The notes below the pieces were generated by a model. The model did no database searches. It was not told the DNA's origin and saw only the letters and a program-made list of their open reading frames with translations. A program made the translations under genes and the position numbers. A stretch of DNA of 64,000 bases. It comes from Hetaerina americana (Eukaryota > Arthropoda > Insecta > Odonata > Calopterygidae). Shown here piece after piece: positions 1-11,015 of the stretch. Positions within the stretch are counted from its first letter, which is position 1, and the number at the start of each line of letters is the position of its first letter. Location of the stretch: contig JAKTNV010000004.1 of NCBI GenBank assembly GCA_022747635.1, positions 23,249,969 to 23,313,968 on the forward strand. The letters run 5' to 3'.

Positions 1-59
1 AAACCTAAGAGGAACACACGGTAAGTAACTACAACTTTAGATCCAAAAACGCTGTCTCC

Positions 60-65
<6 letters not shown>

Positions 66-122
<57 letters not shown>
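66..122. repeat. (TA)n microsatellite
   Basis: Uninterrupted alternating TA tract. Similar tracts recur at 3190, 7371, 7505, 8511, 17310 and 17888. No element end was recognised beside this one. Confidence 0.95.
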
Positions 123-125
<3 letters not shown>

Positions 126-1355
126 GTCATTCATTTACAATTTATTTATTTATTTCGAGTTCGAATAAGTATTACGTCATTGAAGCAAATATTTGATTCG
201 TAATTTTGTAGAATAAGCTTTTTGAAATCATAGCCAAACTCACCGCCCATGCGTAACTCGCTCAGGCATGTTAACGGAACATTATGTCTGACTGTAGTTC
301 AGGGAAGAAAATACGAGCACTGGGAATAAAAAATGAAAGAGATGAGGCGTAGCTAATGCGAGGGAGCTTCGATACGAGAGGGGCTTTGCAGTGAAGAAGT
401 CCTTAAGTGGGAATGGGTTAAGATCACGAAAAGAGATTTCTCCTGAGAAAATAACGAAATAATGGTTGCCGAAATAGCGGTTTCATATGCGCAGTACGTC
501 GTTGAAATACCAATTACCATTTCATTATAAATAGATAAAACTTAATTTACACGGACTACCGCGAAGAACAAAATAGTTTTTAAGGTCATTTGTGTTTGAT
601 TTTTGCTATGCTAAATAAAAACAAATATTTGAAATCTTCAGTCTTTTTGTTGGAAATGAATGTATTAAGCTATTAAAACGGTCTCTTCTTAGTTTGGAGT
701 CAATCATTTATGTAAATCGTCGAAGGAAATGGCTCAATGTACTAAAGTAAATGTGCATCTGGCAATCGACTCAATATGCAAGGAAAATTATAAAGGAGGT
801 AAAATAAAATTTAAATAATAATGAATGATATTGGGCTGAGCATCACGAGATGAACGCCAAACTACCATTGAAAGACGGGAGTCCAAGCCGGTAACGTTTA
901 GTTAATATTAACGCAATGCCCTCAACATAAGGAACAAAGTTATCCTCGAAAACTCCTCCATAGCTTCTTCTTTATACCTCAAAATGAACTCCCATTTTGT
1001 TGCCTCTAAGTTTAAATTTCCCAATCACGCAATGCTACATACATATTATTTCATTAGCGTTCTTGATAAGAGAGAGTCGTTATATGAACTCTTTTAATTC
1101 ATTTGCATTCGTTGAATGTTTCCATCATTCTTATTGTCCTGAATTCATTACATACAATTCCAGGTATTCAAATCTATGTAATCTATGCTTAGCAGCAAAT
1201 TAAGCAAGAAATGTCCTTGATATTATCATTTATCGGTGCAGTTTCACAGGTTTAAGAAACCTCGGCTCGAAGTAAATTTGTGAAGACAACGCCAAGGCCA
1301 TTTCGGCCATCTGTCATCTTGAAGCAAATGTAAGACAGATATCCAAAACTAAATA
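123..1355. other. No recognisable feature
   Basis: AT-rich sequence with only short open frames. I see no conserved coding motif, splice-bounded exon or repeat end here. Confidence 0.5.
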
Positions 1356-1359
1356 CCTA

Positions 1360-1805
1360 GGTTAATTCATGTAAAACGTAAACACCAGGATAAATTCTAG
1401 GTGAGATCATGCAAATAAAAAATAAAGAGATCAAGTGTAGAAGAGATAGATTTAAGGTGACATTTTTCATTTTTCCCATGAAAGATAAGGGATCAGAATA
1501 ACTGTATCTGATTGTGCTATGTGGGATTAAGTATTTTTCTTTTTTCATTCCTAGTATGTAGTCAGTATCTCATCTAACCTTAGTTATTGACCTTGTAACT
1601 AACAGTCTTCCTCGTATGCGTAGAAAAGTATATTGCAATTATATACAGGAGTACATGTACCAGCAATTATCATGATTTATTATATTCAAACTATGTTATA
1701 TTTTAGCTAAACATTCAGAAAAATATAATTTTTCATTCTGCTTACCTGTTTTGAATAACCCCTTCCACACACCTGGGCTTCAGGGTGCCCCGTAGAAATA
1801 TAAGT
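1360..1805 (+). mobile_element. CR1/Jockey-type LINE 3' tail fragment
   Basis: Decayed 3' end of a non-LTR retrotransposon. It shares landmarks with the copy at 41540-42200: a GAGATCAT...AAAGAGAT block, then AAAGATAAGGGATCAG, and a terminal block resembling CCCCTTCCACACACC followed by a CAGGG(C/T)GCCC-like stretch. The minus-strand tails near 51.3 kb carry the reverse complement of the same landmarks. No intact coding sequence remains. Family assignment is inferred from the association with a LINE reverse-transcriptase C-terminus in the 41.5-kb copy. Confidence 0.55.
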
Positions 1806-2619
1806 GAAATATCTTAATATTGTTGAATAATGCCTGCCAGTGAAAGAACAAATAATACTAGAGTTTTCCATATTCTGTGTTCTCTAGTCCCCACTTCCGC
1901 TGCCGTGCGGTTATAAAACATTGTAAGCATCCATTTTGGTCATGTTCAGAAATGTTGGCGGTGCACTTATGGCCAGATTCTACAACTACGAACAATAATT
2001 CACAAGAAATTCAAATGCAGACTCGACGCCATTGAAGTTTTTAGCAAGATGGATCCGACGAGAGAACTAGAGAGAACCACAGGTTAGTCCATTTCTCCGT
2101 AACAACGCTGGCCAATTAAACTCACGTCCCATAGTCCTTCGCCGCAGTGCGCCTCTTGCTTGACCCTTATTTTATCCTATCGTATTTTCACAACCCCGCT
2201 GAAAAATTGCTGTTTATTGATTGAAGAACCTCCTAAACCAAAAAAAGGTTAAGCGTATTCTCAAATATCAGCATTTCACTCATCAGGAGAACTTCATCGG
2301 CAAAAAAGAAAAACAAAAAAAATAAAGAAGCGTCCGATCGGAGGTAGAGACGCAGAAGCAATAATCGGAGTTTGCTATTTAACTTTCGGTTTAACATGCA
2401 TAACTTACTGACTGTTTAATTTACAATATTAATAGGCATAGTAAAGTATACTTTTCTGAAATAATTAATCATGTCATCACTCAAACTAGAATGTTCACCT
2501 AGAGATCGAAACACAAAATATTAATACATCATTTTCTATCCCACAGCCCTTATGGGTCCAAAATCTTTTCAACTGACATTCCAAGTAAAAAGGGAGCAGT
2601 TACCAATTATTCCTTCTAG

Positions 2620-3188
2620 AAACGAGAATTTATAATATCAACGTGTGCGTATGAAAGCTGGTTTGCCTAGGCTTTCACAAGGAAAGGGCAATCGACGACA
2701 AGGGATTTTGGGCACCATTAGTGAAAGAATAGACGTGATACTTTTATGCGAAGCGTGATTTTGTACTGTGAGGAAACATGGTCGTTGAATTAGGATGATA
2801 GGCAAAGATTTAAAGTTTTTGAAAATTGGATGAGGAGAACTGAAAAAAATGGACAGAAAGGAAAATAAATGAGGAAGTATGTACAGGTAGTGGTGGAGGA
2901 ATACTGAGAATCCAAAACAGACGAAAAATTGTTTGCAAATTATTTTGAAAGGCAACTGAATGTTTGAGACTGTGATAGAGGGCAGAACTTAGGCAGTCAA
3001 GGCAGAAGGAAGAAAATAAAGGGCATGTTGGGCGAAATCATGGGTGGTGGAATATATGAGGAATTGAAGATGGGTGTCCTTTTAGTGCGTGGTGTCAGAT
3101 TGTGTCTTGGGCGAAGCTAAGAAATGCAAGTGTCTCCATCTCCATCAAAAACTGCCTTGAAGATAGACTACAAAATGCTTCTTAAGCT

Positions 3189-3189
<1 letters not shown>
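2620..3189 (+). mobile_element. RTE-like LINE 3' fragment, copy 1 (decayed)
   Basis: Plus-strand remnant of the C-terminal and 3' part of an endonuclease/reverse-transcriptase LINE. Blocks such as AAATGGACAGAAAGGAAAAT, GAGGAAGTA and GACTGTGATAGAGGGCAGAA match the better-preserved copy B at 4376-5266. It has several frameshifts and indels and is not codable. Its 3' end runs into the (TA)n tract at 3190, which is probably the element's microsatellite tail. Confidence 0.7.

Positions 3190-3250
<61 letters not shown>
3190..3250. repeat. (TA)n tract shared by two converging LINE tails
   Basis: Pure TA tract lying between the 3' end of LINE copy 1 (plus) and the 3' end of LINE copy A (minus). Confidence 0.95.
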
Positions 3251-3253
<3 letters not shown>

Positions 3254-4375
3254 CAAGGTAATCTACCAGTTAAGGTAGGATTTTGGATGTACACGGCAAC
3301 GAAATAAATATTTTGTAACTCCTAAAAAAACAAAAAATCCAACATCCTACTCTACATCAGGTCCCTCTTCATCTCGGAATACTTTCTTCCTCCCTTCATC
3401 CCGTCCAACACCCCTATCCTGTTCCTCCCCTTTCCTCGTTTGCCTAACATTTTCCTCTCAATTATTATTCAACATCCCACTGCCGATCAGTACGCCTTTC
3501 GTCCATTTTCCTGCCTCCATAGGATTTCTCCCAACAAACCCCTCTCTTCGCCCACCATACCAAATACTTCCTCTTTTGTTTCCTTCTCTGTCCATTTCAC
3601 CTTCTCCATTCATCTCCACACCCACATTTCAAAATCTTCCAATCTACGTCTATCCTCCTGCTTCAATGACCACGTTTCCGCACCGTACATAGCTACGCTC
3701 CATATCTAAGTTTTTACGTCTTTTCTTAATGCCCTTACTCAACCTCCCTGTCATCAACTCCCTCCTCCTTGTAAAAGCCTCTTTGCCTAGCACAATTCTT
3801 CTCCTTACGTCCCTGCTACTTTAACCGTGTTGGTCCAAAACATTTCCGAGATACGTAAACTGTTCTACCTGCTCTAGTTTTTGCCCTTCTATTTTAATGT
3901 TTAGTTTAGCCTTTTTCTTTCTAGAAAATTGCATAACCTTTGTTTTATTAATATTGATTCTCATCCCATACCTGTCGCACTGAATTTCCAATTCACTCAA
4001 CAATGCTTGTAACCCCTTGGCTGACTGACAAACTAAAGCTTGGTCATCAGCGAACCAAACTGATTTTACGAATTCCCTGCCCACTTTTATTCCTACTTCC
4101 AGCTCTTCCAATGCCTCTTTAATCATTTCCTCTACATACAGGTGGAACAGCAACCGTGATTATGGGCAACCCTGCCTTACACCTCTTCCTAACACTGCCC
4201 ATCTGGACTCCCCGTTCCTCACTCGCACCTGAGCAGTCTGAGACATGTACAGGTTGCGGATTAGCCTCCTTTCCCTCCATTTCAGTCCTATTTTCTGCAA
4301 TATTCTCATTAGTTTTTCCCAATTCACTCTATCAAACGCTTTTTCTAAATCTACGAAACAGGCAAATACTAACAT
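3251..4375 (-). mobile_element. RTE-like LINE fragment, copy A (reverse transcriptase pseudogene)
   Basis: Minus-strand 5'-truncated non-LTR retrotransposon. Read on the minus strand it starts in RT motif A (FVDLEKAFDRVNW, near 4360-4320) and continues to GVRQGCP. After a frame change it resumes with EEMIKEALEELEVGIKVG, the FADDQ catalytic box (YADD-equivalent, near 4050) and NINKTKVMQFSRKK, to YLGNVLDQHG near 3825. The remainder down to 3440 is the post-RT C-terminal region, recognisable as the reverse complement of the same region in copy B. The 3' UTR ends at the (TA)n tract. At least one frameshift and an in-frame stop make it non-functional. Confidence 0.85.
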
Positions 4376-5266
4376 ATATACATGAGGAAATTATTAAAAA
4401 GGCATGGGAAGAATTGGGGGTAGGAATGAAAGTGGGCGGGGATTACGTAATATCAGTTAGGTTTGCTGATGACCAAGCTTTAGTTTGTCAGTCAGCCAAG
4501 GAGCAGAAGGTATTGCTTAGTGAATTGGAAATTCAGTGCGACAGGTATGGGATGAGAATCAATATTAATAAAACAAAGGTTATGCGATTTTCTAGAAAGG
4601 AAAAGGCGACGCTAAACATTGAAATAGGAAGGCAAAACTAGAGTAGATGGAACAGTTTACGTATCTAGGAAGTATTTTGGACATACACGGTCAAAGCAGC
4701 AGGGACGTAAGGAGAAGAATTGCGCTAGGCAAAGAGGCTTTCACAAGGAGGAGGGAGTTGATGACAGGGACGTTGAGTAAGGATGTTAAGAAAAGACTCG
4801 TAAAAACTTTGATATGGAGCGTAGCTATGTACGGCGCGAAAGCGTGGTCATTAATTCAGGAGGATAGACGTAGATTGGAGGCTTTTGAAATGTGGATGTG
4901 GAGAAGAATGGAGAAGGTGAAATGGACCGAGAAGAACACAAATGAGGAAGTACTTGGTACGGTGGGCGAAGAGAGGGGTTTGTTGGGAGAAATCCTATGG
5001 AGGCAGGAAAAATGGATGAAGGGCGTACTGACCGGCAGTGGGATGTTGAAGACTGTAATAGAGGGGAGAATGTTAGGCATACAAGGAAGGGGCAAAAACA
5101 AGATAGGGATGTTGGACAGGATGAAGGGAGGAAGGAAGTACTCACAGATGAAGATGTACTTGATGTAGAGTAGGTTGCTGGATTGTGTTTTGTTAGAAGT
5201 CACAAAATAATTATTTGGTAGTTATGTCCATCCGAAACCTACTTTAACCGATAGATTACTGAAAGA
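4376..5266 (+). mobile_element. RTE-like LINE fragment, copy B (reverse transcriptase pseudogene)
   Basis: Plus-strand 5'-truncated copy of the same LINE as copy A, head-to-head with it. Open frame 4381-4641 carries HEEIIKKAWEELGVGMKVGG and the FADDQ box. A TAG at 4639-4641 separates it from 4647-5168, which encodes QFTYLGSILDIHG and the post-RT region with SKDVKKRLVKTLIWSVAMYG and RRMEKVKWTEKN. The family is the one often annotated as endonuclease-reverse transcriptase in insect genomes. Its 3' UTR is homologous to that of copy A and ends at a CA/TA-rich tract. Confidence 0.85.
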
Positions 5267-5335
5267 AATACACACATATATGTATACACGCACACACATA
5301 TGTGTGTGCGTGCGTATATAAACGCACATAAACGT
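5266..5335. repeat. CA/TG/TA-rich low-complexity tract
   Basis: Alternating purine-pyrimidine repeats (ACACATATATG, CGCACACACATATG, TGTGTGCGTGCG) immediately after the 3' end of LINE copy B. Plausibly its degenerated simple-repeat tail. Confidence 0.7.
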
Positions 5336-5359
5336 ATTTATTTATTTATGCGCACATAC

Positions 5360-5815
5360 ACATGATAAGAGGCTGGGGTATGAAAATGATGGAGAAAAAG
5401 AGACGAAGGGAAGAAGAGGTGGGGTAGCTGTGTGATGATGATGGACGGGAGGTAAAAGGATTTCCGAGTGAAGGTCGGCTGTCAGGCGGAGGCGCTTAGA
5501 AATGCACAGTGGGTGGGGGAGACGCGGCTTCAGTTGGGGGTGGGAGTACGCAACGACCGTACAACCGTCAGTCGGGGCCTGATGCACGGGTTCAGAGCTT
5601 TATAGGTTCGTATCTGATTTGAGCAGCAATGGAGGAAGGGGAAGGGATAAGCGGAAAGGGGATTGAGGTTGCGGGATGGTGGTGGGGTTGGGAAGAGGGG
5701 TTTGTGATGAGACTAAAGGCAAAGCGTCGGAGGATGGTTTAAAGGTGGAGTGCGGGAATCGTATGAGAGAGAGCGCGTGAAGAGAAAGAGAGACTTGAGT
5801 GCATGGCGCATTCAC
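5360..5815. other. G/purine-rich, GC-elevated island
   Basis: Strongly purine-skewed on the plus strand (many GGGG and GGAGG runs) and clearly more GC-rich than its surroundings. Open frames on the minus strand (5342-5587 and 5600-5815) are rich in Pro, Ser and Leu, as expected from composition alone. I see no conserved domain, so I do not call a gene. It could be a 5' exon or CpG-type promoter region, or an old repeat. Confidence 0.35.
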
Positions 5816-7350
5816 ATTTTCCGAAAAGAATTTCCAAAAATTCCAGGATTTTCCCCGTCAAAACGTGTTTTTCCAAGACCTCGTTATATGCTGTGAAGGG
5901 TGAAGGTTGGGAAATACATGAAGTATATCTACATCATGTCCTCCGAGCCCCTGGAATCGAGTACTAAGGGGTTGCCAACGAAATCTAGACACAAAATTCC
6001 CTAAGTTTTCCAAGTCTGTCCATAAACTTTCCCGAATTCCGAAAATATATCGTATGTATATCATATTACAGAAATACCATATTATTTTTTCCTGGGTTCG
6101 CTTCTACATCTCAATGTTAGTGAAAATGAGGGTTTGCTTATATGAGAGAATTAAGACTTTTATATTCTTCTTTTATGGTGGCGAGAGACATTAACACGAA
6201 ATATACAAAAAATGATTTTGGCAGCAAGAACCAACACACTGCGTGAGGGTTCTCTCAGGAATTTTAAAATGTATCCTCGTTTGCCCCATTTTAAAACTGA
6301 AATAAAAATAACGTTTAAATAAAGGTCAACAAAAATAAATGTTTGTCTCCAATATTTGCACACCGTGATTTTGAATTCAATTTAACCGGAATGCTTTGTC
6401 CTGGTGCCAAGTATAAAAAGTACCAACAATAAAAAAGTAAATAAACACTAAATCCCAATAGAACGAACATGTTGAGCCATATGATGCATATATCCTATAA
6501 ATTGTCCAGCCTGCCCAAGCCAATTAAGCTCTGTAGAACCTATGTTCGATGCAGAGGTTTTTCCAGAGAGGCTCACCGCTTTCGAAATTAACTCTCTTCT
6601 GGCTGGAACTACTAATATAGTAATTTCTTTGATTAATTATATTTGGTTCGATGTGGCTAGCAAATATGTAAACTCTGAATGAAATGAATAATTTTGCCCT
6701 TCACCAAAAATATTCAACTGTAATACAACAGAAAGTGGAAAAGCTTATGGTTTTTTCTACTCTTTAGCCACGCTGACCCCGATGGCCTGTCAATCATACT
6801 AATATTCTTCAACATTAACCAGAGAAGTCACCCTTAATAATGACTGAGCATAATAGTTTACAAAAACAAACAAATTTACGTGGATTCTTGATATTCTGGC
6901 TTTCAAGAAGAATAGATATGACCTTGCAAAAGGCTGCCCTGGTTCTCTTAAAATGCTGATACAGTGAATATTTAAATTACAGAGTAGACAGTCAGACGAA
7001 CCTTAATATTTGATTGATTAATATAATATAGTAATTTAGAAACAATTGTAATTTTTTTAGCGTATACAATATTTTCCGTTGTTTAGTTTCCTGGCACAGG
7101 ATATGTATTTATGAATTATAAAATTTGATATTTGGCAATATGATCTTGATTGATGTTTTGAATAAATCTTGGATATATTTGGATCAAATAAATATTTCCA
7201 TTTTGTTTAAAAATAATAGCAATATTTCCAAATTTATATAAATTTCCTAGCTAATCACTAATTTACAGTAATGGACATTTTAGAGTCACAACATTGCTTA
7301 TGAAAAGGTAAAACATTAAACGTCATTAAAGATACATAATCTTTTATCAA
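5816..7350. other. No recognisable feature
   Basis: AT-rich sequence. Short open frames on the minus strand near 5858-6363 lack motifs and look like chance frames. Confidence 0.45.
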
Positions 7351-7357
7351 AGAGTTC

Positions 7358-7371
7358 AAAGATTATATATA

Positions 7372-7425
<54 letters not shown>

Positions 7426-7439
7426 TATATATAATCTTA
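7358..7439. repeat. Palindromic AT tract
   Basis: (TA)n core at 7375-7424 flanked by inverted arms (AAGATTATATATAG and CTATATATAATCTT), so the whole tract can fold back on itself. Confidence 0.8.
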
Positions 7440-7499
7440 CTATAAGATTATATAAATAAGATAATAATAATATATTTATTAAGATTTCTTCTAATCTTA

Positions 7500-7504
<5 letters not shown>

Positions 7505-7560
<56 letters not shown>
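7505..7560. repeat. (TA)n tract, left flank of mariner
   Basis: Pure TA tract abutting the left end of the mariner element. A matching tract abuts its right end at 8511, so the element probably inserted into a TA microsatellite. Confidence 0.9.
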
Positions 7561-7563
<3 letters not shown>

Positions 7564-7609
7564 GGTTCGTCCGGAAAATAAGTGTACTGAGCTCAGGAAA
7601 AAAAATTTA

Positions 7610-8368
7610 TTACACTTTTACATATCTTAAGCTAATATTCCTCAAAATAAAGGAACGCCGCTGGAACAAGTGTATCGACCCTTGTGAGTCGATACACTTG
7701 TTCCAGCGGCGTTCCTGGAACGCTCCCGCGAAGGCATCATCGGGAACCTCTCGAAGACACGTCGTCACGGCCTCTTTGACGGCGTCCAAAGTCCCGTATC
7801 GCGTTCCTTTCAAACTCCTCTTTATCTTCGGGAACAGAAAGAAGTGCGGTGGTGCCAAGTCCGGGCTGTAGGGCGGGTGCGGCAGCGTTGCCACGCCGTG
7901 CTTGGCCAAGAAGTCCGACACGACAAGCGCGGTATGAGACGGAGCATTGTCGTGATGCAGCCGCCAGATGTTTTTGATCGCTGGCCGAACGCGGGCGACT
8001 CGTTTTCGAAGCCTGTCGAGCACTTGGACGTAAAATGCTATCATCCGAACACTAAGACGACGATCAGAGTTCAGTACATCGCGAACTTTTCGCACATTTT
8101 CGTCGGTGAGTGTCATTGATGGGCGTCCAGGCCGTGGTTCGTCGTCGACCTCTTCTCTGCCCTCCACGAACATCTTGTGCCACCGAAAGATCATGTTTCT
8201 GGACATGGCTGACTCCCCGTAAGCCTGGTTAATCATACCGACAGTTTCGGTAGACGATTTCCCAAGCTTTACCGCAAATTTGATGGAATAACGCTGCTCC
8301 AAAAACTTCGGCATCGCGTTCCGTGATGTGGGTCGAGCGTGGAGGTTCGCGTTAACAGAGCTCCTCAC
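7610..8368 (-). pseudogene. Mariner transposase, internal deletion (252 codons)
   Basis: Open frame shorter than the usual mariner transposase of about 345 residues. The N-terminal half (about residues 19-110) has the helix-turn-helix region, the FRWHKMFVEGRE stretch and the GRPS linker motif (EPRPGRPSMT). Around MIAFYVQVLDRL the frame jumps directly to the second half of the catalytic domain, so the first catalytic aspartate and its surroundings are missing. The second aspartate (HHDNAPSH) and the mariner signature YSPDLAP with the third Asp remain (D,D34D family). The last 20 or so residues are read through an inverted duplication of the gene's own 3' end and are not native. It cannot be an active transposase. 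Confidence 0.88.
7651..7716. repeat. Perfect 29-bp inverted duplication, 8-nt loop
   Basis: 7651-7679 and 7688-7716 are exact reverse complements separated by 8 nt. The sequence is mariner transposase coding DNA that has been copied back in reverse next to itself. Confidence 0.93.
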
Positions 8369-8508
8369 TACACCACAGCTCAGAGCCGACTGCCTTTTTC
8401 AGCGTCGCTTGCCAACATACCCCCCTCCAATCGCAGCCCGTCAGAGCGGTGCTGGGCGCGCCTGGAGCGGCGGGAAAAAATCAGTACACTTATTTTCCGG
8501 ACGAACCC

Positions 8509-8510
<2 letters not shown>

Positions 8511-8555
<45 letters not shown>
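8511..8555. repeat. (TA)n tract, right flank of mariner
   Basis: Pure TA tract directly abutting the right terminal inverted repeat of the mariner at 7561-8510. Confidence 0.9.
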
Positions 8556-8557
<2 letters not shown>

Positions 8558-10470
8558 TAGGAATAATCCTGGATGGCTAAAGACTGAATAAAAATCATTG
8601 CTGACATTATTTAAATAGATGACACCTAAAATAATAAATTTTCTGGGATGAAATAACCATTTAAAACTTCTCACATATTATTGAATCTCCTTCCGACTCC
8701 GGTTTTAGGCAAGTAAACTTGTTCCACTACCACAATGAGCACAAATACAAGATACGATTCGAAGTACATCTCAACGTGCCTCCGAAGTTTCAAATAAATA
8801 AGAATTAATGCGACTGTAAGATTTTTTGTAGTTCAAATCTATAGCTGGTTTTATCAAGACTATTTTCTAGTCATTTCAGGCATAATTTCCAAAATTTCGT
8901 TTTTTCCAAGACAATAGAGCAATAATAATACACAATCCCTCTAATGAACGATTGAAAAAAATGAGCGTTGCCCGAGGCTTTCTAAAAGAAGCGGAATATG
9001 CAATTCTATGAACAGTATCATGAATCAACTACGAGAGATTAAAAATGACATTGCGCTTCCGAGTGCGAAAACAACACCTTAAAACATGCCAAAAAGTCGT
9101 TTATTCTTTGGGAACGAAATTTTTAAAATATTAATATATCAATTACGGCTGCTTAGAAAAGTGGAAAGTACTCTAAGAGAAACCAGTAAAATCGCTCGGA
9201 ATATGGAACAAACGCTTCCGAAAATCCCATGCTCAAAAACACAATCGATTGAGTCAAGGCCGTAAACTGCGGACGTGGTATAGTAAGAGATCATTGTAAA
9301 AGAACAATAATCCACGTTCCCAAAGAGCACAAATGTTTTAACCAATGAGTAGCCCCTCCCCTTTTGAGCGGTGTCTCATCAAATCTTAATGCCACCGAAA
9401 TACATCGATTTCTCGTTATGCTACTGACCGTGACTGAATCTGATAATTTGATTAGAAAGAGGAATTCAAAACCCTGGCCAATATTCATACTCTGGCCAAT
9501 ATTTCCCTTTGCTGTCATATTCAATTGAATTTAAAGCTGCTTTGCGACAATCGGATTACTAAGTTGAATTATTTAAGCCAGAGAGATGAGTACAGTGTGG
9601 ATGTAGAAGAAGAAATTAATTGAAGAAATTAAAAAAAAAGGTAGCGAAAAGAAAATATTGACTGATTAACAATCTGTCGAATGAAAATACTTAAAAACTG
9701 CTGCCAACGATAGTGATAGAGCCTCGCCTTAAATTGAAAGAAAAATAAAGTAAAATAAAACCGAAAAAATATAATTTCATATGAATTTGTGAGCCACATC
9801 TCACTTAGACTTCAACCACAAGAGCTGCAACTACTACAATTTTCTCTTAAAATGTTGTAATATTACATATCTATGTAGTGCATTGTGTGATGACACATGA
9901 TGTATTAATTACTGGAAGGATTTGCTTCACGAACTGTCGTTGTTCTGCGCCCAATAGGTATAAAATTTTCAACGGGTAGTTAAATGGAGTATAACGTCAT
10001 GTTTCAGAAATCCTCTCCGTCAGCCTCGATCTGCCTTGCGAGTTCTATGAAAATTGCATTTTCTAAATTAAATGTATCAAAACGTACATGAGCATCATAT
10101 ATGTAAAGTGGTAGCATTCGAGTTGAATGGTATAGCCGCTTAATAAATACCTTGCATTTAGGAAGATTCTCTCATTACAAAACATTAAAAAGGGTTTATA
10201 ATAAAATAATACAAGTTGTAGGTACGCTCAAATTAGTTTTACCTTATTACTAAACGTAATTATAAAGTTGCCGAAATAAAAAATAATAATTTTTATCGTC
10301 TCCTTTAATGTATACAGTCTTCATAAGTATCTAGGATTTGGCAGGTTTGTAAGTGCGAAAAAGAATAAAGGGCTTAGAAGGCTTTAGGCTTAAACCCCAT
10401 TCCCAGATTGTTTCAATTATCATCATCGCGTAATTTACGTAACCAGTCGTCAATTCAGTAACCAGTCGTC
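8556..10470. other. No recognisable feature
   Basis: AT-rich sequence without conserved coding motifs. Minus-strand open frames at 9139-9524 look like chance frames. Confidence 0.45.
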
Positions 10471-10472
10471 AT

Positions 10473-10524
10473 GGAAAAAGGGACCATTACGTCTTAATTT
10501 CGCCCAAATAAAGACCTCTATCTA
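10473..10524. repeat. Dispersed repeat tail, copy 1
   Basis: A stretch of about 50 nt (GGGACCATTACGTC...TTTCGCCC...AAAGACCTCTATCT) is repeated with modest divergence at 62301-62351. It resembles the conserved 3' end of a retroposon, but I cannot name the family. Confidence 0.5.
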
Positions 10525-10854
10525 TCTGTCTAAATGCTATTCTATCACGTATCGCCCATGCGCTGACATAGCTGAAATGTTTTCGCATTGATCGTATCGT
10601 AAAAAATTAAAGCACCGTTTCACGTCTAAGGTTCAAAGTTGCTAAACACATTTATCGGTTTCCCCCTAATTAAAAAATGGATTCAAGCCCTACTTTTCAA
10701 TATGACTTTACATTTAGTAAAGGGGGGCGATGTCGACACGGGAAATGTTGACCCAAGAATTCGTTTGATTTTAAGAGTATACGTACGTATATACGAAATG
10801 ATTAGCATTTTTACGTGTCTAATGATCTCTAATGCCTCTTCTTTTTCACCACAG

Positions 10855-11015
10855 GGTTTTACAGTGGCCCTTTTCTACTGCTTCCTGAACACAGAGGTCC
10901 AAAACACGATGCGTCACCACGTTGAGAGGTGGAAGACGGCGCGCAGCGTCGGCTCCCGGAGGTACTACGGCCACAGCAAGGATTGGTCGCCCAAGTCCCG
11001 CACGGAGAGCATTCG
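10855..11015 (+). CDS. Class B GPCR, penultimate coding exon (TM7 end and cytoplasmic tail; DH31-receptor-like)
   Basis: The exon begins after a good acceptor (TTTTTCACCACAG at 10854) in phase 0. It encodes [16 protein letters not shown], the class B (secretin-family) GPCR signature at the end of TM7 and helix 8, followed by a basic cytoplasmic tail ([20 protein letters not shown]) and [14 protein letters not shown]. The tail resembles insect DH31 (calcitonin-like diuretic hormone) receptors; this is family recall, not an alignment. The product would be a plasma-membrane, G-protein-coupled peptide receptor. The donor is CG|GTAGAA at 11016. If unspliced, the frame stops at once (TAG at 11017-11019). 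The upstream exons for the ligand-binding domain and TM1-6 were not found in this window. Confidence 0.82.

Larger units (their letters stand above)
7561..8510 (-). mobile_element. Internally deleted mariner element (about 950 bp)
   Basis: The terminal inverted repeats are visible: 7563-7590 (GGGTTCGTCCGG...) and 8481-8508 are perfect reverse complements over 28 bp. One further outer base pair matches and one mismatches (CA against CC). Both ends abut TA tracts, consistent with TA target duplication. The transposase is on the minus strand and is internally deleted. A perfect 29-bp inverted duplication sits near the left end at 7651-7716. Confidence 0.9.

Noticed and set aside
2050..2085. Mini-exon-like ATG frame ending in GTTAGT
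   Set aside because: Only 12 codons and a weak donor; such patterns occur by chance and no downstream partner was found.
3440..3709. 89-residue plus-strand frame rich in Pro and Ser
   Set aside because: Antisense of the LINE copy A C-terminal region, as comparison with copy B shows.
4825..5203. Minus-strand frames of 106 and 115 residues
   Set aside because: Antisense of LINE copy B coding sequence.
7844..8119. 91-residue plus-strand frame
   Set aside because: Antisense of the mariner transposase pseudogene.
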